The notes under the pieces were generated by a model. It worked only from the letters and a program-made list of their open reading frames with translations. It had not been told where the DNA came from and did no database searches. A stretch of 64,000 nucleotides of DNA from Sva-07 sp963793335 (GTDB taxonomy: Bacteria > Actinomycetota > Acidimicrobiia > Acidimicrobiales > Ilumatobacteraceae): contig CAWBZS010000012.1 in the NCBI GenBank assembly GCA_963793335.1, positions 1 through 64,000 of the forward strand, given 5' to 3'. The position numbers were made by a program, and so were the translations under genes. This document shows positions 16,860-25,897 of the stretch, in pieces; positions within the stretch are counted from its first letter, which is position 1; each line of letters opens with the position of its first letter.

Positions 16860-18843
16860 TCAGGCCCCGAGTGCCGCCGATTCGGCCTCGCCGACCTCGG
16901 CGAGGAACCGCTCGACGAAGACGTCCACGTCGACACCTCGCTCGACCTCGCCACCACGCGGGTTGACCCCGACGGTGCCCGCGGCGACATCGTCGTCGCC
17001 GACGACGAGCACGTAGGGCAGCTTCTCGAGTTTGGCGTTGCGGATGCGCTTGCCGAGACCGTCATCGGCAGGGGTCGTGTCGACGCGTGCTCCGACCGCA
17101 GCGAGCGCTGCCGCCACCTGCTCGGCGTACGGCTCGTGCGCCTCTGCGACGGCGAGCACGCGCACCTGCGTGGGCGCAAGCCAGGTGGGGAACGCACCCG
17201 CATAGTGCTCGATCAACACGCCGAAGAACCGCTCGATCGATCCGAACAAGGCCCGGTGCAGCATGATCGGTCGGTGGCGACCGTTGTCGGCGCCAACGTA
17301 TTCGAGATCGAATCGCTCCGGCAGTTGGAAGTCGGCCTGAATCGTGGACAGCTGCCACGACCTGCCGATGGCGTCGCGAACGTCGATGTCGATCTTCGGA
17401 CCATAGAACGCGGCATCGCCTTCCTTCACCGCATAGTCGAGGCCATGGGTGTCGAGCGCCTGACGCAGCGCCTCGGTGGCCTCGTCCCAGATCTCGTCAT
17501 CGCCGATGTACTTGTCGGGGTCCTTCGTCGACAGGTTGAACGTGAAGTCGTCGAATCCGAACGCTCGGAGCACCGACAGCACGAAGTCGAGCAGGCTGGC
17601 CACCTCGTCGGCCATCTGTTCCTTCGTGCAGTAGATGTGGCTGTCGTCCTGGGTGAACCCACGGATTCGCATCAGGCCGTGGAGCGTGCCGGCTCGTTCG
17701 TAGCGGTACACGTTGCCCAGCTCGAACAGCCGCAGCGGCAGTTCGCGGTAGCTCCGCTGCCGACTGCGGAAGATCAAGCAGTGCATCGGGCAGTTCATCG
17801 GCTTCATGTAGTACGTGCCGTTGTCCATCTCCATCGGCGGGTACATGCCATCCGCGTACCACTGGAGGTGGCCGGAGGTCTCGAACAGCTTCGCGTTCGC
17901 CAGGTGCGGGGTGTAGACGAACTCGTAGCCGCCGTGCTCGTGGCGGGTGCGGCTGTAGTCCTCCATCAGCTTGCGCACGATCGCGCCCTTGGGGTGCCAC
18001 ACCGCCAAGCCACCGCCGAGTTCGTTGGGGAAGCTGAGCAGGTCGAGTTCGGTGGCGAGCTTGCGGTGGTCGCGCTTGAGCGCCTCGGCGAGCTGATGGA
18101 GATGCTCGGCCAGTGCCTGCTTCGACTCCCACGCGGTGCCGTAGATGCGCTGCAGCATCGGGCCCTTCTCGTTGCCGCGCCAGTAGGCCCCGGACACTCG
18201 CTGCAGCTTGAAGAAGCCGAGCTTCCCGGTCGACGGCACGTGGGGACCCATGCACATGTCGACGAAACTGTCGGTGTTGCGGTACGCGCTGATGATCCCA
18301 CCGTCGCCGACTTCTGCGGAGTCCTCGTTGTCGGCTTCTGCCGACTCGACGCGTTCGATGATCTCCACCTTGTACGGCTGGTCGGCGAACAGTTCCTTGG
18401 CCTCGTCCATCGTCATCTCCGAACGGACGAAGGGCTGATTCGCCTTGACGATCGAGCGCATCTCGGCCTCGATCCGTTCGAGATCATCGTCGCTGAAGGT
18501 CGCTCCATCCGGCAGATCGAAGTCGTAGTAGAAGCCGTTCTCGATGGCGGGCCCGATCGAGAACTTGGCACCGGGAAACAGCCGTGTGACCGCTTGTGCC
18601 ATCACGTGAGCCGTCGAGTGCCGAAGCACGTGACGGCCTTCGGGTGTTGCGGCGGTGATGATCGACACCGTCGCGCCATCGTGCAGCGCAGCGGTCAGGT
18701 CGGTCTCGGTTCCATCGACGACCGCAGCCACCGCTGCCTTCTTCAGGCCGGGACCGATGGCGGCGGCCAGATCCAGCGCAGTGGCGCCGTCGGCCAGTTC
18801 GCCGCGCAGATCCGTCGGGGAGGGAGACCGTGATGTTCGACAT
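16860..18843 (-). CDS. thrS: Threonyl-tRNA synthetase, apparent 5' frameshift
   Basis: ThrRS charges tRNA-Thr. Class II motif 2 (RYERAGTLHGLMRIRGFTQD), the zinc cysteine region MNCPMHC and motif 3 (GSIERFFGVLIEHYAG) are all intact, as is the editing domain (HSTAHVMAQAV). The TGS domain is split. From ATG 18843 the frame reads SNITVSLPDGSAR, then leaves register. One extra base near 18801 separates it from ELADGATALDLAAAIGPGLK in the main frame. Without the extra base the protein would be about 660 residues. As it stands, the only start in the main frame is GTG 18731, giving 623 residues that lack about 38 residues of the TGS domain. A sequencing error, a tolerated truncation and recoding are all possible. 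Confidence 0.88.
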
Positions 18844-18920
18844 GGACACGCCAGGATACGACCCCTCAGCCGGGTGCGACGGGTGGGTTGCCGCGGAGTC
18901 GGGGCGTCGGACCCGAATCG

Positions 18921-19715
18921 TCAGTTGCCGGCGACCAGCGAGAGTTCGGTCTCGACGGTCGAACGGACGTTGCCGTTGACCACCAGCAGCGGTGCCGGCT
19001 CGTTCACCGAGGCCACGCGGGCCGCCACGGTCGGCTCGGTCTCGGCCGTCGCGCCAGCGTAGGTGTTCACGTACGTCTGCCCGGTGAGCTCACGGATCTC
19101 GAACATGACCTCGTCGATCATCGATCGCCACGCGATGTGCTCGGCCCCGCGACCTCGATAGCGAGCGGGTCGGACCGGTCGACCGATCTTGATCTCACAG
19201 TCGCTGAACAGCTTCGGCGCCTTGGCATCGGGCGGCTGGATCTTGTCGGTGCCGACGACGCCGACGGGGAAGATCGGACAGTCGAGCTTCATCGCGAGAC
19301 GTGCCGCCCCCGTGCGTCCCTTGTGCAGGTCGCCGTTGCGACTGCGCGTGCCCTCCGGAAAGATCCCGAACAGCTCGCCACGGCGCAGCACCGCTTCGGC
19401 CGCGTCGAGTGCCGCGGTGCTCTTGTCGCCACCTGCTCGATCGATCGGGATCATGCCCATTGCCGGAAACAAGTACTTCGTCTTCCACGAGTCCATGTAC
19501 TCGGCCTTGCCGACGAAGGAGATGTTGCGCTGCACGGTCAGCATCAGAAACGCCGAGTCGAGGAAGCTGATGTGGTTGGGACACAGGATCGCGGGTCCCG
19601 AGACCGGCAGGCGTTCGAACCCCGAGATCTCGATGTTCCACAGCCGGGATGCGATGGGACGACCGAGACGGCGGACCCGTCGCTGCATCGCTCCTGCTCC
19701 TGGCGCTGACGTCAT
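18921..19715 (-). CDS. plsC: 1-acyl-sn-glycerol-3-phosphate acyltransferase (PlsC-like)
   Basis: The 264-residue acyltransferase makes phosphatidic acid from lysophosphatidic acid. The catalytic H-x4-D is in CPNHISFLDSAFLM, and the glycerol-phosphate site is IFPEGTRSRNG. Block IV is PIFPVGVVGTDKIQ. A C-terminal tail of about 60 residues is not conserved. ATG 19715 is chosen; an in-frame start 60 bases upstream adds residues with no similarity. It precedes thrS on the same strand with a 77-base gap, so it may have separate expression. Confidence 0.85.
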   Translation of the reverse strand: MTSAPGAGAMQRRVRRLGRPIASRLWNIEISGFERLPVSGPAILCPNHISFLDSAFLMLTVQRNISFVGKAEYMDSWKTKYLFPAMGMIPIDRAGGDKSTAALDAAEAVLRRGELFGIFPEGTRSRNGDLHKGRTGAARLAMKLDCPIFPVGVVGTDKIQPPDAKAPKLFSDCEIKIGRPVRPARYRGRGAEHIAWRSMIDEVMFEIRELTGQTYVNTYAGATAETEPTVAARVASVNEPAPLLVVNGNVRSTVETELSLVAGN

Positions 19716-19792
19716 GGGTGCACAGTAGACCGCACGAATGCGCTTTTGAAGAGCAAACGGTGAACTTCGTGTCAACTGGCCGAGAAATGTGC

Positions 19793-20911
19793 TCAGTCGA
19801 GCTCGACGCCGAGGAGCGCAGCGGCTTCGCCGACCCCCGCGCCGGCTCGGGCTGCGGCATCGATCGCCGCCACCGCGCCGGGGGTGTCGAGGTCGTCGTC
19901 GAGGCGGGAGCGCACCTCGTCCAGGAGGTCCGGGTTCGAACCCGACCGCTCGTTCCAGGCGTCGAGACGGGCGCCGTTCCGCGGCATCAATTCATCGTCC
20001 CACTCCCACTCGATCCGGTAGTGGTGTTCGATGATCGCCAGCCGGATCGCCCGAGGATCCCAGGTCTCGCGCAGTTGGTCGACGAACACGAGATTGCCGA
20101 GGCTCTTCGACATCTTCTCACCGTCTTTGTGGATCAGGCACGTGTGCATCCAGTGCTTCACGAACGGCTCCCCCGTCGCTGCTTCGGACTGGGCACGCTC
20201 ACACTCGTGGTGCGGGAAGATCAGGTCCGCTCCCCCACCATGCAGGTCGATCGTGGTCCCGAGCTCGCGGAGCGCGAGGGCGGAGCACTCGATGTGCCAG
20301 CCGGGCCGACCGGGACCCCACAGGGTGTCCCACGAGGGTTCGTCGGCAGCCGACGGGTGCCACAGCACGAAGTCGAGTGGCGAGCGCTTGTTCGGATCCT
20401 CGATGTTGCCGCCGCGCTCCTTGGCCAGAGCGAGCATCTCCTCGTCGCTGTAATGGCTCAGCGATCCGAACGAACCGAACTTGGACACGTCGAAGTACAC
20501 CGACCCTCCCGACTCGTACGCGAAGCCACGATCGAGCACCATGCCGATGAATCCTCGGATGTCCGGAATCGCCGACGAAGCGCGAGGCGATGCCGCCACC
20601 GGAAGCGCATTCAGCGCGTCCATGTCTCGCTCGAAGCGCGCCTCCTCGCCAGCCGCGAGGTCGAGGTAGTGGACGCCGAGTTCGCGAGCCTTCGCGAACA
20701 GCGGGTCGTCCACATCGGTGACATTGCGAATGCATCGCACGGTGTGACCCATGTCGATGAGTCGACGCTGCAGCACGTCGTACGAGATGAACGTTGCGGC
20801 GTGGCCGAGATGCGTTGCGTCATACGGCGTGATCCCGCAGGTGTACATGAGGACGTGGTCGTTCGGTTCGAACGCCACGATGGCACGCCGCGCGGTGTCG
20901 TAGAGCTGCAT
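19793..20911 (-). CDS. mshC: Mycothiol ligase MshC (L-cysteine:GlcN-Ins ligase)
   Basis: MshC is a cysteinyl-tRNA-synthetase relative that joins cysteine to glucosaminyl-inositol in mycothiol synthesis. The class I HIGH-type motif is in TCGITPYDATHLGHAATF, where the GITPYDATHLGHAAT form is diagnostic of MshC; cysteinyl-tRNA synthetases have CGPTVYD. KMSKS is in KDGEKMSKSLGN. The zinc ligands appear in WHIECSALA and FPHHECERAQSE. At 372 residues it is somewhat shorter than the usual about 410. Its start overlaps the reductase stop as TAATG. Confidence 0.9.
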   Translation of the reverse strand: MQLYDTARRAIVAFEPNDHVLMYTCGITPYDATHLGHAATFISYDVLQRRLIDMGHTVRCIRNVTDVDDPLFAKARELGVHYLDLAAGEEARFERDMDALNALPVAASPRASSAIPDIRGFIGMVLDRGFAYESGGSVYFDVSKFGSFGSLSHYSDEEMLALAKERGGNIEDPNKRSPLDFVLWHPSAADEPSWDTLWGPGRPGWHIECSALALRELGTTIDLHGGGADLIFPHHECERAQSEAATGEPFVKHWMHTCLIHKDGEKMSKSLGNLVFVDQLRETWDPRAIRLAIIEHHYRIEWEWDDELMPRNGARLDAWNERSGSNPDLLDEVRSRLDDDLDTPGAVAAIDAAARAGAGVGEAAALLGVELD

Positions 20912-21591
20912 TACTCGGCGACAACAGCGCGCGGGTCGCGTTTGATTCCCGTGAGCTTGGGCGCCACGCGGGTCTTGTAGCGCACGTTGAGCTGCAGCAG
21001 CACCGCCGTGAATGCTTCGATCGCCGTGGCGTTCGACAACTCACCGGCATCGAGCGGACGACAGCCGGGGAACTTCGCCACGATCTCGCTGACCTCTTGC
21101 ACCGCAGCGGGGTCATCACCACAGATCAGGACGTCGGAATCGATCGGCTGATCGATGTGGCCGAGTTCGGTCGCAGGAAGATGGTGGAACGCGGCGACCA
21201 ATCGGCACTTCGGCACCGCTGCTTGCACGTGCGCAGCCACGCTGCCGCGAGGTGGGACGAGCGGCTGGAACTCCTTGTTGACCCGCACCAGCGCGTTGGC
21301 CATCGAGATCACGATCTTGCCGCAGAGCGCATCTTCGTTCTCCTGGGCCGTGCCGGCCGCGGAGTCCCACGGGGTTGCGATCACGATGAGGTCGCACGCT
21401 GCCGCATCCGCATTGTCGCCGGCTTCGAGAAGCTCCGCGAGATGCGGCCACTTCCCAACGAGCTGGTCGCGCACCTCCATTGCCCGATACTTGGACCGTG
21501 ATCCGATGACCGTGGGATAACCGATGCTGGCCAAACGGGCAGCGAGCCCGCTGCCGGCCGGACCGGTGCCGCCGAGAATGCCGATACGCAT
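20911..21591 (-). CDS. npdG: NADPH-dependent F420 reductase (Fno/NpdG)
   Basis: The 226-residue Rossmann enzyme moves hydride between NADP and coenzyme F420. The dinucleotide-binding loop is RIGILGGTGPAGSGLAARLA, followed by VIGSRSKYRAMEVRD, which contacts the NADPH phosphate in this family, and by DLIVIATPWDSA. The start is placed at ATG 21591, directly before the first beta strand; an ATG 18 bases upstream is possible. It is co-transcribed with mshC (1-base overlap) and divergent from the inhA-like gene. Confidence 0.88.
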   Translation of the reverse strand: MRIGILGGTGPAGSGLAARLASIGYPTVIGSRSKYRAMEVRDQLVGKWPHLAELLEAGDNADAAACDLIVIATPWDSAAGTAQENEDALCGKIVISMANALVRVNKEFQPLVPPRGSVAAHVQAAVPKCRLVAAFHHLPATELGHIDQPIDSDVLICGDDPAAVQEVSEIVAKFPGCRPLDAGELSNATAIEAFTAVLLQLNVRYKTRVAPKLTGIKRDPRAVVAE

Positions 21592-21669
21592 GGCGACAGC
21601 GTTGCACATCGAGCCCCCGTGCGACCAAGGGGCGGTGTCGAGCGCACACGATCATCTACGGTCCGGGTG

Positions 21670-22437
21670 ATGGGACTGCTCGACGGCAAGAAGATCGTGA
21701 TCACCGGCGTCCTCACCGACGCCTCGTTGGCGTTCGGCGTGGCACAGCTCGCACGCCAGGAGGGGGCAGACGTCGTACTCACCGGAGCCGGGCGCGCACT
21801 CAAGCTCACGCAACGCACCGCCCGCAAGCTCGGCGACGACATCGATGTGTACGAACTCGATGTCACCGTGCCCGAGCACGGGGTGGCGGTGCGAGCGGCA
21901 CTAGCGGAGAAGTGGGGTCGCGTCGACGGCGTCCTTCACGCCATCGGCTTCGCCCCCGAGGCGTGCCTCGGCGATGATTTCCTCGCCGCACAGTGGGACG
22001 ACGTTGCCGTGGCCATGCACATCTCGGCGTACTCACTGAAGGCGCTCGCCGACGCCTTTCTACCGCTGATGGGTCCGGGCGGCTCGTTCGTCGGGCTCGA
22101 CTTCGACAACCAGCAGGCGTGGCCGGCCTACAACTGGATGGGCGTTGCAAAGTCGGCCTTGCAGAGCGTGTCGCGGTATCTGGCCAAGGAGGTCGGCCCA
22201 AAGGGCATCCGTTCGAACCTGGTGGCGGCCGGGCCGATCAAGACGATGGCAGCCAAGTCGATCCCCGGTTTCTCGAAGTTCGAGGACGTGTGGGACGAAC
22301 GCGCACCGCTCGGCTGGGACGTCACCGACTCCGAGCCGGTCGCCCGGGCGGTGATCGCACTGCTGTCGGATTGGTTCCCGGCCACCACCGGCGAGATCAT
22401 CCACGTCGACGGCGGCTACCACGCCATCGGTGCCTGA
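21670..22437 (+). CDS. fabI: Enoyl-[acyl-carrier-protein] reductase, InhA/FabI type
   Basis: The 255-residue short-chain dehydrogenase reduces enoyl-ACP in type II fatty acid synthesis. The N-terminus GLLDGKKIVITGVLTDASLA matches mycobacterial InhA (GIITDSSIAF region). The catalytic Tyr-x6-Lys is in AYNWMGVAKSAL, and FVGLDFDNQQAWPAYN precedes it. The C-terminus TGEIIHVDGGYHAIGA is standard. ATG 21670 gives the family N-terminus. It is divergent from npdG across 78 bases and is followed by a long perfect palindrome. Confidence 0.93.
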   Translation: MGLLDGKKIVITGVLTDASLAFGVAQLARQEGADVVLTGAGRALKLTQRTARKLGDDIDVYELDVTVPEHGVAVRAALAEKWGRVDGVLHAIGFAPEACLGDDFLAAQWDDVAVAMHISAYSLKALADAFLPLMGPGGSFVGLDFDNQQAWPAYNWMGVAKSALQSVSRYLAKEVGPKGIRSNLVAAGPIKTMAAKSIPGFSKFEDVWDERAPLGWDVTDSEPVARAVIALLSDWFPATTGEIIHVDGGYHAIGA

Positions 22438-22447
22438 CCCGCGCCTG

Positions 22448-22496
22448 GTTCTCGTGAACTCGTGTCGGAATAGTTCCGACACGAGTTCACGAGAAC
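22448..22496. repeat. Perfect 23-bp palindrome with 3-base loop
   Basis: The arm at 22448-22470 is exactly complementary to 22474-22496, with TAG as loop. It begins 10 bases after the fabI stop codon. A transcript would form a very stable hairpin. There is no T-run after it, so it is not a classical intrinsic terminator; it could still stop or protect the 3' end of the fabI mRNA. It could also be one copy of a dispersed chromosomal repeat. Confidence 0.9.
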
Positions 22497-22538
22497 GCGG
22501 TGGGCCTGGCGGATCCAACGCCATGCCACACTGAGCCG

Positions 22539-23123
22539 ATGGACGCCGATCCCGAGGCAGCGACTGGGCTGTCCGCGCTGCTCGACCCACATCGACTGAT
22601 CGTCGCCGGGGCGCTGCTGGAACAGGTTCGCACCGTCGACGAACTCGCTGCGCACACCGGTCTCGACCATCGCCGGGTGCTCGAGTCGGTCGCCGCCCTC
22701 CGCCTGGCGGCACTCGTCGAGGCCGTCGACGACGGGTACGTGTTTCCGGCAGAGCGCCTCCGCTCACTCGCTCGATCGGTCGGCGACGCCGAACTTCCCA
22801 TGGACCCCTCGATCGGGTACGCGATGACCGACGACGAGAGGATCGTGCTGTCGCGGTTCTTTCGGGCCCGGACCCTCACGCAGATCCCGGTCGATCGATC
22901 GAAACGTCTGGTCGTCCTGGAGCGGTTGGCGCTCGAGTTCGACGTCGGGCGCCACTACGACGAACCCTCCGTGAACACCGTGCTGCGAGCGTTCCACCCC
23001 GATGCCGCTGCACTGCGCCGCCATCTCGTGGACGAGGGAATGCTCGATCGAGAGCATGCGGCGGCAGGCCCCCGCTACTGGCGCAGTGGCGGCCGGGTCC
23101 CGCCGGTACCGTCGACGACGTGA
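22539..23123 (+). CDS. DUF2087 protein with winged-helix N-terminus
   Basis: The 194-residue protein has an N-terminal ArsR-like helix-turn-helix half (LDPHRLIVAGALLEQVRTVD, then ELAAHTGLDHRRVLESVAAL). The C-terminal half is a DUF2087 domain (KRLVVLERLALEFDVGRHYD, RHLVDEGMLDREHAAAGPRYWR). The combination suggests a transcriptional regulator with an unknown ligand. Its stop overlaps the GTG start of the DUF255 gene (GTGA), so the two proteins are made together. ATG 22539 lies 42 bases after the palindrome. Confidence 0.8.
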   Translation: MDADPEAATGLSALLDPHRLIVAGALLEQVRTVDELAAHTGLDHRRVLESVAALRLAALVEAVDDGYVFPAERLRSLARSVGDAELPMDPSIGYAMTDDERIVLSRFFRARTLTQIPVDRSKRLVVLERLALEFDVGRHYDEPSVNTVLRAFHPDAAALRRHLVDEGMLDREHAAAGPRYWRSGGRVPPVPSTT

Positions 23124-25177
23124 ACCGCCTCGCCGACGAGACATCGCCGTACCTGCGCCAACATCGCGACAACCCGGTCGACTGGTATCCATGGGGACCG
23201 GAGGCATTCGCGGCCGCCGAGGAGCGCGACGTGCCGATCCTGCTCTCGGTGGGCTATTCGGCATGCCACTGGTGCCATGTCATGGCGCATGAGTGCTTCG
23301 AGGACGACGAGGTGGCCGCGAAGATGAACGCACTCTTCGTCAACATCAAGGTCGATCGGGAGGAGCGCCCGGACGTCGACGCCGTCTACATGGACGCCGT
23401 GCAGGCACTGACCGGTCGCGGCGGCTGGCCGATGACCGTGTTCATGACACCGCAACGAAAGCCGTTCCACGGCGGCACCTACTACCCCAAGGACACGTTC
23501 CTGACGTTGCTCGACGCCGTCGACGATGCCTACCGTAACAAGGCCGACGACATCGGCCAGAACACGACCGCCCTGGTCAACGCCATCAGCACCACTGCAC
23601 GCCTCAAGGCGGCGAACGACGCCCCGAGCCTCGACCAGATCAACGCGGCGTTGCAGCAGCTCGGACGAGCCTTCGACACCGACTGGGGTGGTTTCGGACA
23701 GGCACCGAAGTTCCCCACCACATCCCATCTCGAACTGATGCTGCGGGCCTACATGACCACTGCGGGCGACGGCCCGAAACGGGTGATCACCACCACCCTC
23801 GACGCCATGTGCTCGGGCGGGATGTACGACCACATCGGCGGCGGTTTCGCTCGCTACTCCACCGACCGGGAGTGGCTGGTCCCGCACTTCGAGAAGATGC
23901 TCTACGACCAGGCGTTGCTGCTCGGTGTGTACCTGAAGGGCCTCGTCGTCATCGGCAACCCGAACTGGCGACTCGTGATCGAGGAGACGATCGGCTACGT
24001 GCTCGGCGAACTCCGCCACGCCGAGGGCGGCTTCTTCTCCGCACAGGACGCCGACTCACTCGACCCCGAGGGGCGCTCCGTCGAGGGCTGGTATGCCACC
24101 TGGACTCCTGGCGAGGTACGCACGGCTCTCGCTGCGAGCGAGCCGGCCGTCGACCCCGACGTCGTCGAGGCGCTCATCGACTGGTACGGCATCACCGAGG
24201 ACGGCAACTTCGAGGGACGATCGATCCCCAATCGCATCGCATCGCGTGGCGAGCTCCAACGACCGGCGGAACTCGAGCAGGCCCGTGCCCAACTCCTCGC
24301 CGCTCGCTCGATGCGTCCCCGACCCGGTCTCGACGACAAGGTCCTCACCGAGTGGAACGCGTTGTTCCTGTCGTCGCTGGCCCAGGCTGCCGCGGTCTTC
24401 GGTCGGCGCGATTGGCTCGACGCCGCCCTCGCGAACGCCGAGTTCCTGATTCGCGAGCTCCGCGGTGACGACGGGCGGTGGTTCAGGAGCTGGCAGGCAG
24501 ATGGGTCCCCGCGGGCCCGCCATGCGGCGCTCGCCGCCGACCATGCGGCGCTGGTCGACGCGTTCACCCGCCTCGCCGAGGCGAGCGGGCAGGCGCGCTG
24601 GATCGACGAGGCCGTCCGGACCGCCGACACGATGCTCGATTGGTTCTTCGACGCGGAGCAAGGCGGGCTCTACACCACGGCCGACGACGCCGAGTCGCTC
24701 GTGGTGCGCCAGAAGGACCTCACCGACGGCGCCACGCCGTCGGCCAACTCGACCGCCGCCAGTGCCCTGTTCCGGTTGGCAGCGCTCACCGGCGAACCTC
24801 GCTACGCCAACCAAGCCGATCGGATCCTGCAACTGCTCGCTGCTGCCATCGGCAAGAATCCGGCCCAGTACTCCAACGGTCTCGTTGCCACGGATCTACG
24901 CCGGCGCGGCCTCACCGAGGTCGTGGTCGTCGGTGAACGCAACGATCTCGTCCGGCTCGCGCAGTCGATCTGGCGACCCGACACCGTGCTCGCCTGGGGT
25001 GAGCCGTACGACTCCCCGCTCTGGAACGACCGGCCCGAAGGGTTCGGCTACGTGTGCCGCGACTACGCCTGTGAGGCCCCTCAGGACACCATGCAGGGCT
25101 TTGCTGAGGCGTTGACCGGCCGCAAGGTCACGATCAGCGGCAACACGATCACCACCCGTCCGACCGAATCGACCTGA
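23120..25177 (+). CDS. DUF255 thioredoxin-domain protein (YyaL/SPATA20-like)
   Basis: This 685-residue cytoplasmic protein has an N-terminal thioredoxin-like domain (SPYLRQHRDNPVDWYPWG, with CHWC at residues 49-52). A long alpha/alpha-barrel half resembling N-acylglucosamine epimerase/glycoside hydrolase folds follows (KVLTEWNALFLSSLAQAA, DGATPSANSTAASALFRL). Length and order of domains match the family. It is conserved from bacteria to humans, and no reaction has been firmly shown. The GTG start at 23120 overlaps the upstream stop by 4 bases. Confidence 0.92.
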   Translation: MNRLADETSPYLRQHRDNPVDWYPWGPEAFAAAEERDVPILLSVGYSACHWCHVMAHECFEDDEVAAKMNALFVNIKVDREERPDVDAVYMDAVQALTGRGGWPMTVFMTPQRKPFHGGTYYPKDTFLTLLDAVDDAYRNKADDIGQNTTALVNAISTTARLKAANDAPSLDQINAALQQLGRAFDTDWGGFGQAPKFPTTSHLELMLRAYMTTAGDGPKRVITTTLDAMCSGGMYDHIGGGFARYSTDREWLVPHFEKMLYDQALLLGVYLKGLVVIGNPNWRLVIEETIGYVLGELRHAEGGFFSAQDADSLDPEGRSVEGWYATWTPGEVRTALAASEPAVDPDVVEALIDWYGITEDGNFEGRSIPNRIASRGELQRPAELEQARAQLLAARSMRPRPGLDDKVLTEWNALFLSSLAQAAAVFGRRDWLDAALANAEFLIRELRGDDGRWFRSWQADGSPRARHAALAADHAALVDAFTRLAEASGQARWIDEAVRTADTMLDWFFDAEQGGLYTTADDAESLVVRQKDLTDGATPSANSTAASALFRLAALTGEPRYANQADRILQLLAAAIGKNPAQYSNGLVATDLRRRGLTEVVVVGERNDLVRLAQSIWRPDTVLAWGEPYDSPLWNDRPEGFGYVCRDYACEAPQDTMQGFAEALTGRKVTISGNTITTRPTEST

Positions 25178-25227
25178 CGCGACGCGGGCGGCGCACGCCA
25201 ACACGGCCGGTTCGTGGCAGTCGGGTG

Positions 25228-25872
25228 CTACCAGCCACCAGGGTGGATGATCTGGCTCGCCGATCGCCGGCGTCGGCCGGCGCTCCGCCCGGGACCCGTC
25301 GACGAATCACTCGATACGGCGTCCCCCGAGCGAGGTGTCGGTGCATCAGCACGATGACCGAGCGCAATGGCTCCGAGCAGCTCCAACCCGGGCGGGATGC
25401 CGAGCCGCGTGCGAAGCTCGCGTTCGTTGCGAAACACACCGAAGAACAGCGCACCGAGCCCCTCGTCCTCGGCCGCCAGCAGCATGGTCATCACCGCCAT
25501 CGACGTGTCGATGGTCCAATACGGCACCGGCCACTGGCCAGCTCCGCCGCCCAGTCCCGTCTGGGCCTTGTCCGGTTCGGCGTAGCGGTCGACGTACGCC
25601 TTCGAATCCGCCAGGGGCAGGGCGACGACTGGTGCGTCCAACAACTGCTTCCAACGGAACGAGTCGCGCTTCACCGCGGGCAGCGTGATGTCCCAGAACA
25701 CCGACGTCTGTCCTCCCTCGAGCACCACCAGATGCCATCCCTGGGTCTTGCCGGCGCTCGGCGCTCGGGCGGCCAACTCGACCAGGCGATCGAGGGTTCC
25801 AGACTCGAGCGGGCGGTCGTCGAATGCCCGCGTCATCCGTCTCGATCGGACGACCTCGGCGAATTCGGTCAT
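25228..25872 (-). CDS. Nitroreductase family protein
   Basis: The 214-residue protein begins with VRSRRMTRAFDDRPLESGTL and has the FMN-binding pattern AARAPSAGKTQGWHLVVLEG typical of the nitroreductase fold. Later blocks are YWTIDTSMAVMTMLLAAEDE and GLGALFFGVF. Such enzymes use FMN and NAD(P)H, or bind F420-like flavins in some actinobacterial relatives. The substrate is unknown. The last 40 residues are Ser/Arg-rich and not conserved. It follows the unknown gene downstream of dnaE on the same strand at a gap of 25 bases. Confidence 0.85.
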   Translation of the reverse strand: MTEFAEVVRSRRMTRAFDDRPLESGTLDRLVELAARAPSAGKTQGWHLVVLEGGQTSVFWDITLPAVKRDSFRWKQLLDAPVVALPLADSKAYVDRYAEPDKAQTGLGGGAGQWPVPYWTIDTSMAVMTMLLAAEDEGLGALFFGVFRNERELRTRLGIPPGLELLGAIALGHRADAPTPRSGDAVSSDSSTGPGRSAGRRRRSASQIIHPGGW

Positions 25873-25897
25873 GTCGTCGCCGTTGGTGGGTTGGCGC

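Noticed and set aside
16857..18833. Open frame of 658 codons on the plus strand opposite thrS
   Set aside because: Composition is that of a reverse-complement shadow and thrS motifs are unmistakable on the minus strand.
19793..20911. Cysteinyl-tRNA synthetase (cysS)
   Set aside because: The GITPYDATHLGHAAT signature and the short length point to MshC; cysS has CGPTVYD at this place.
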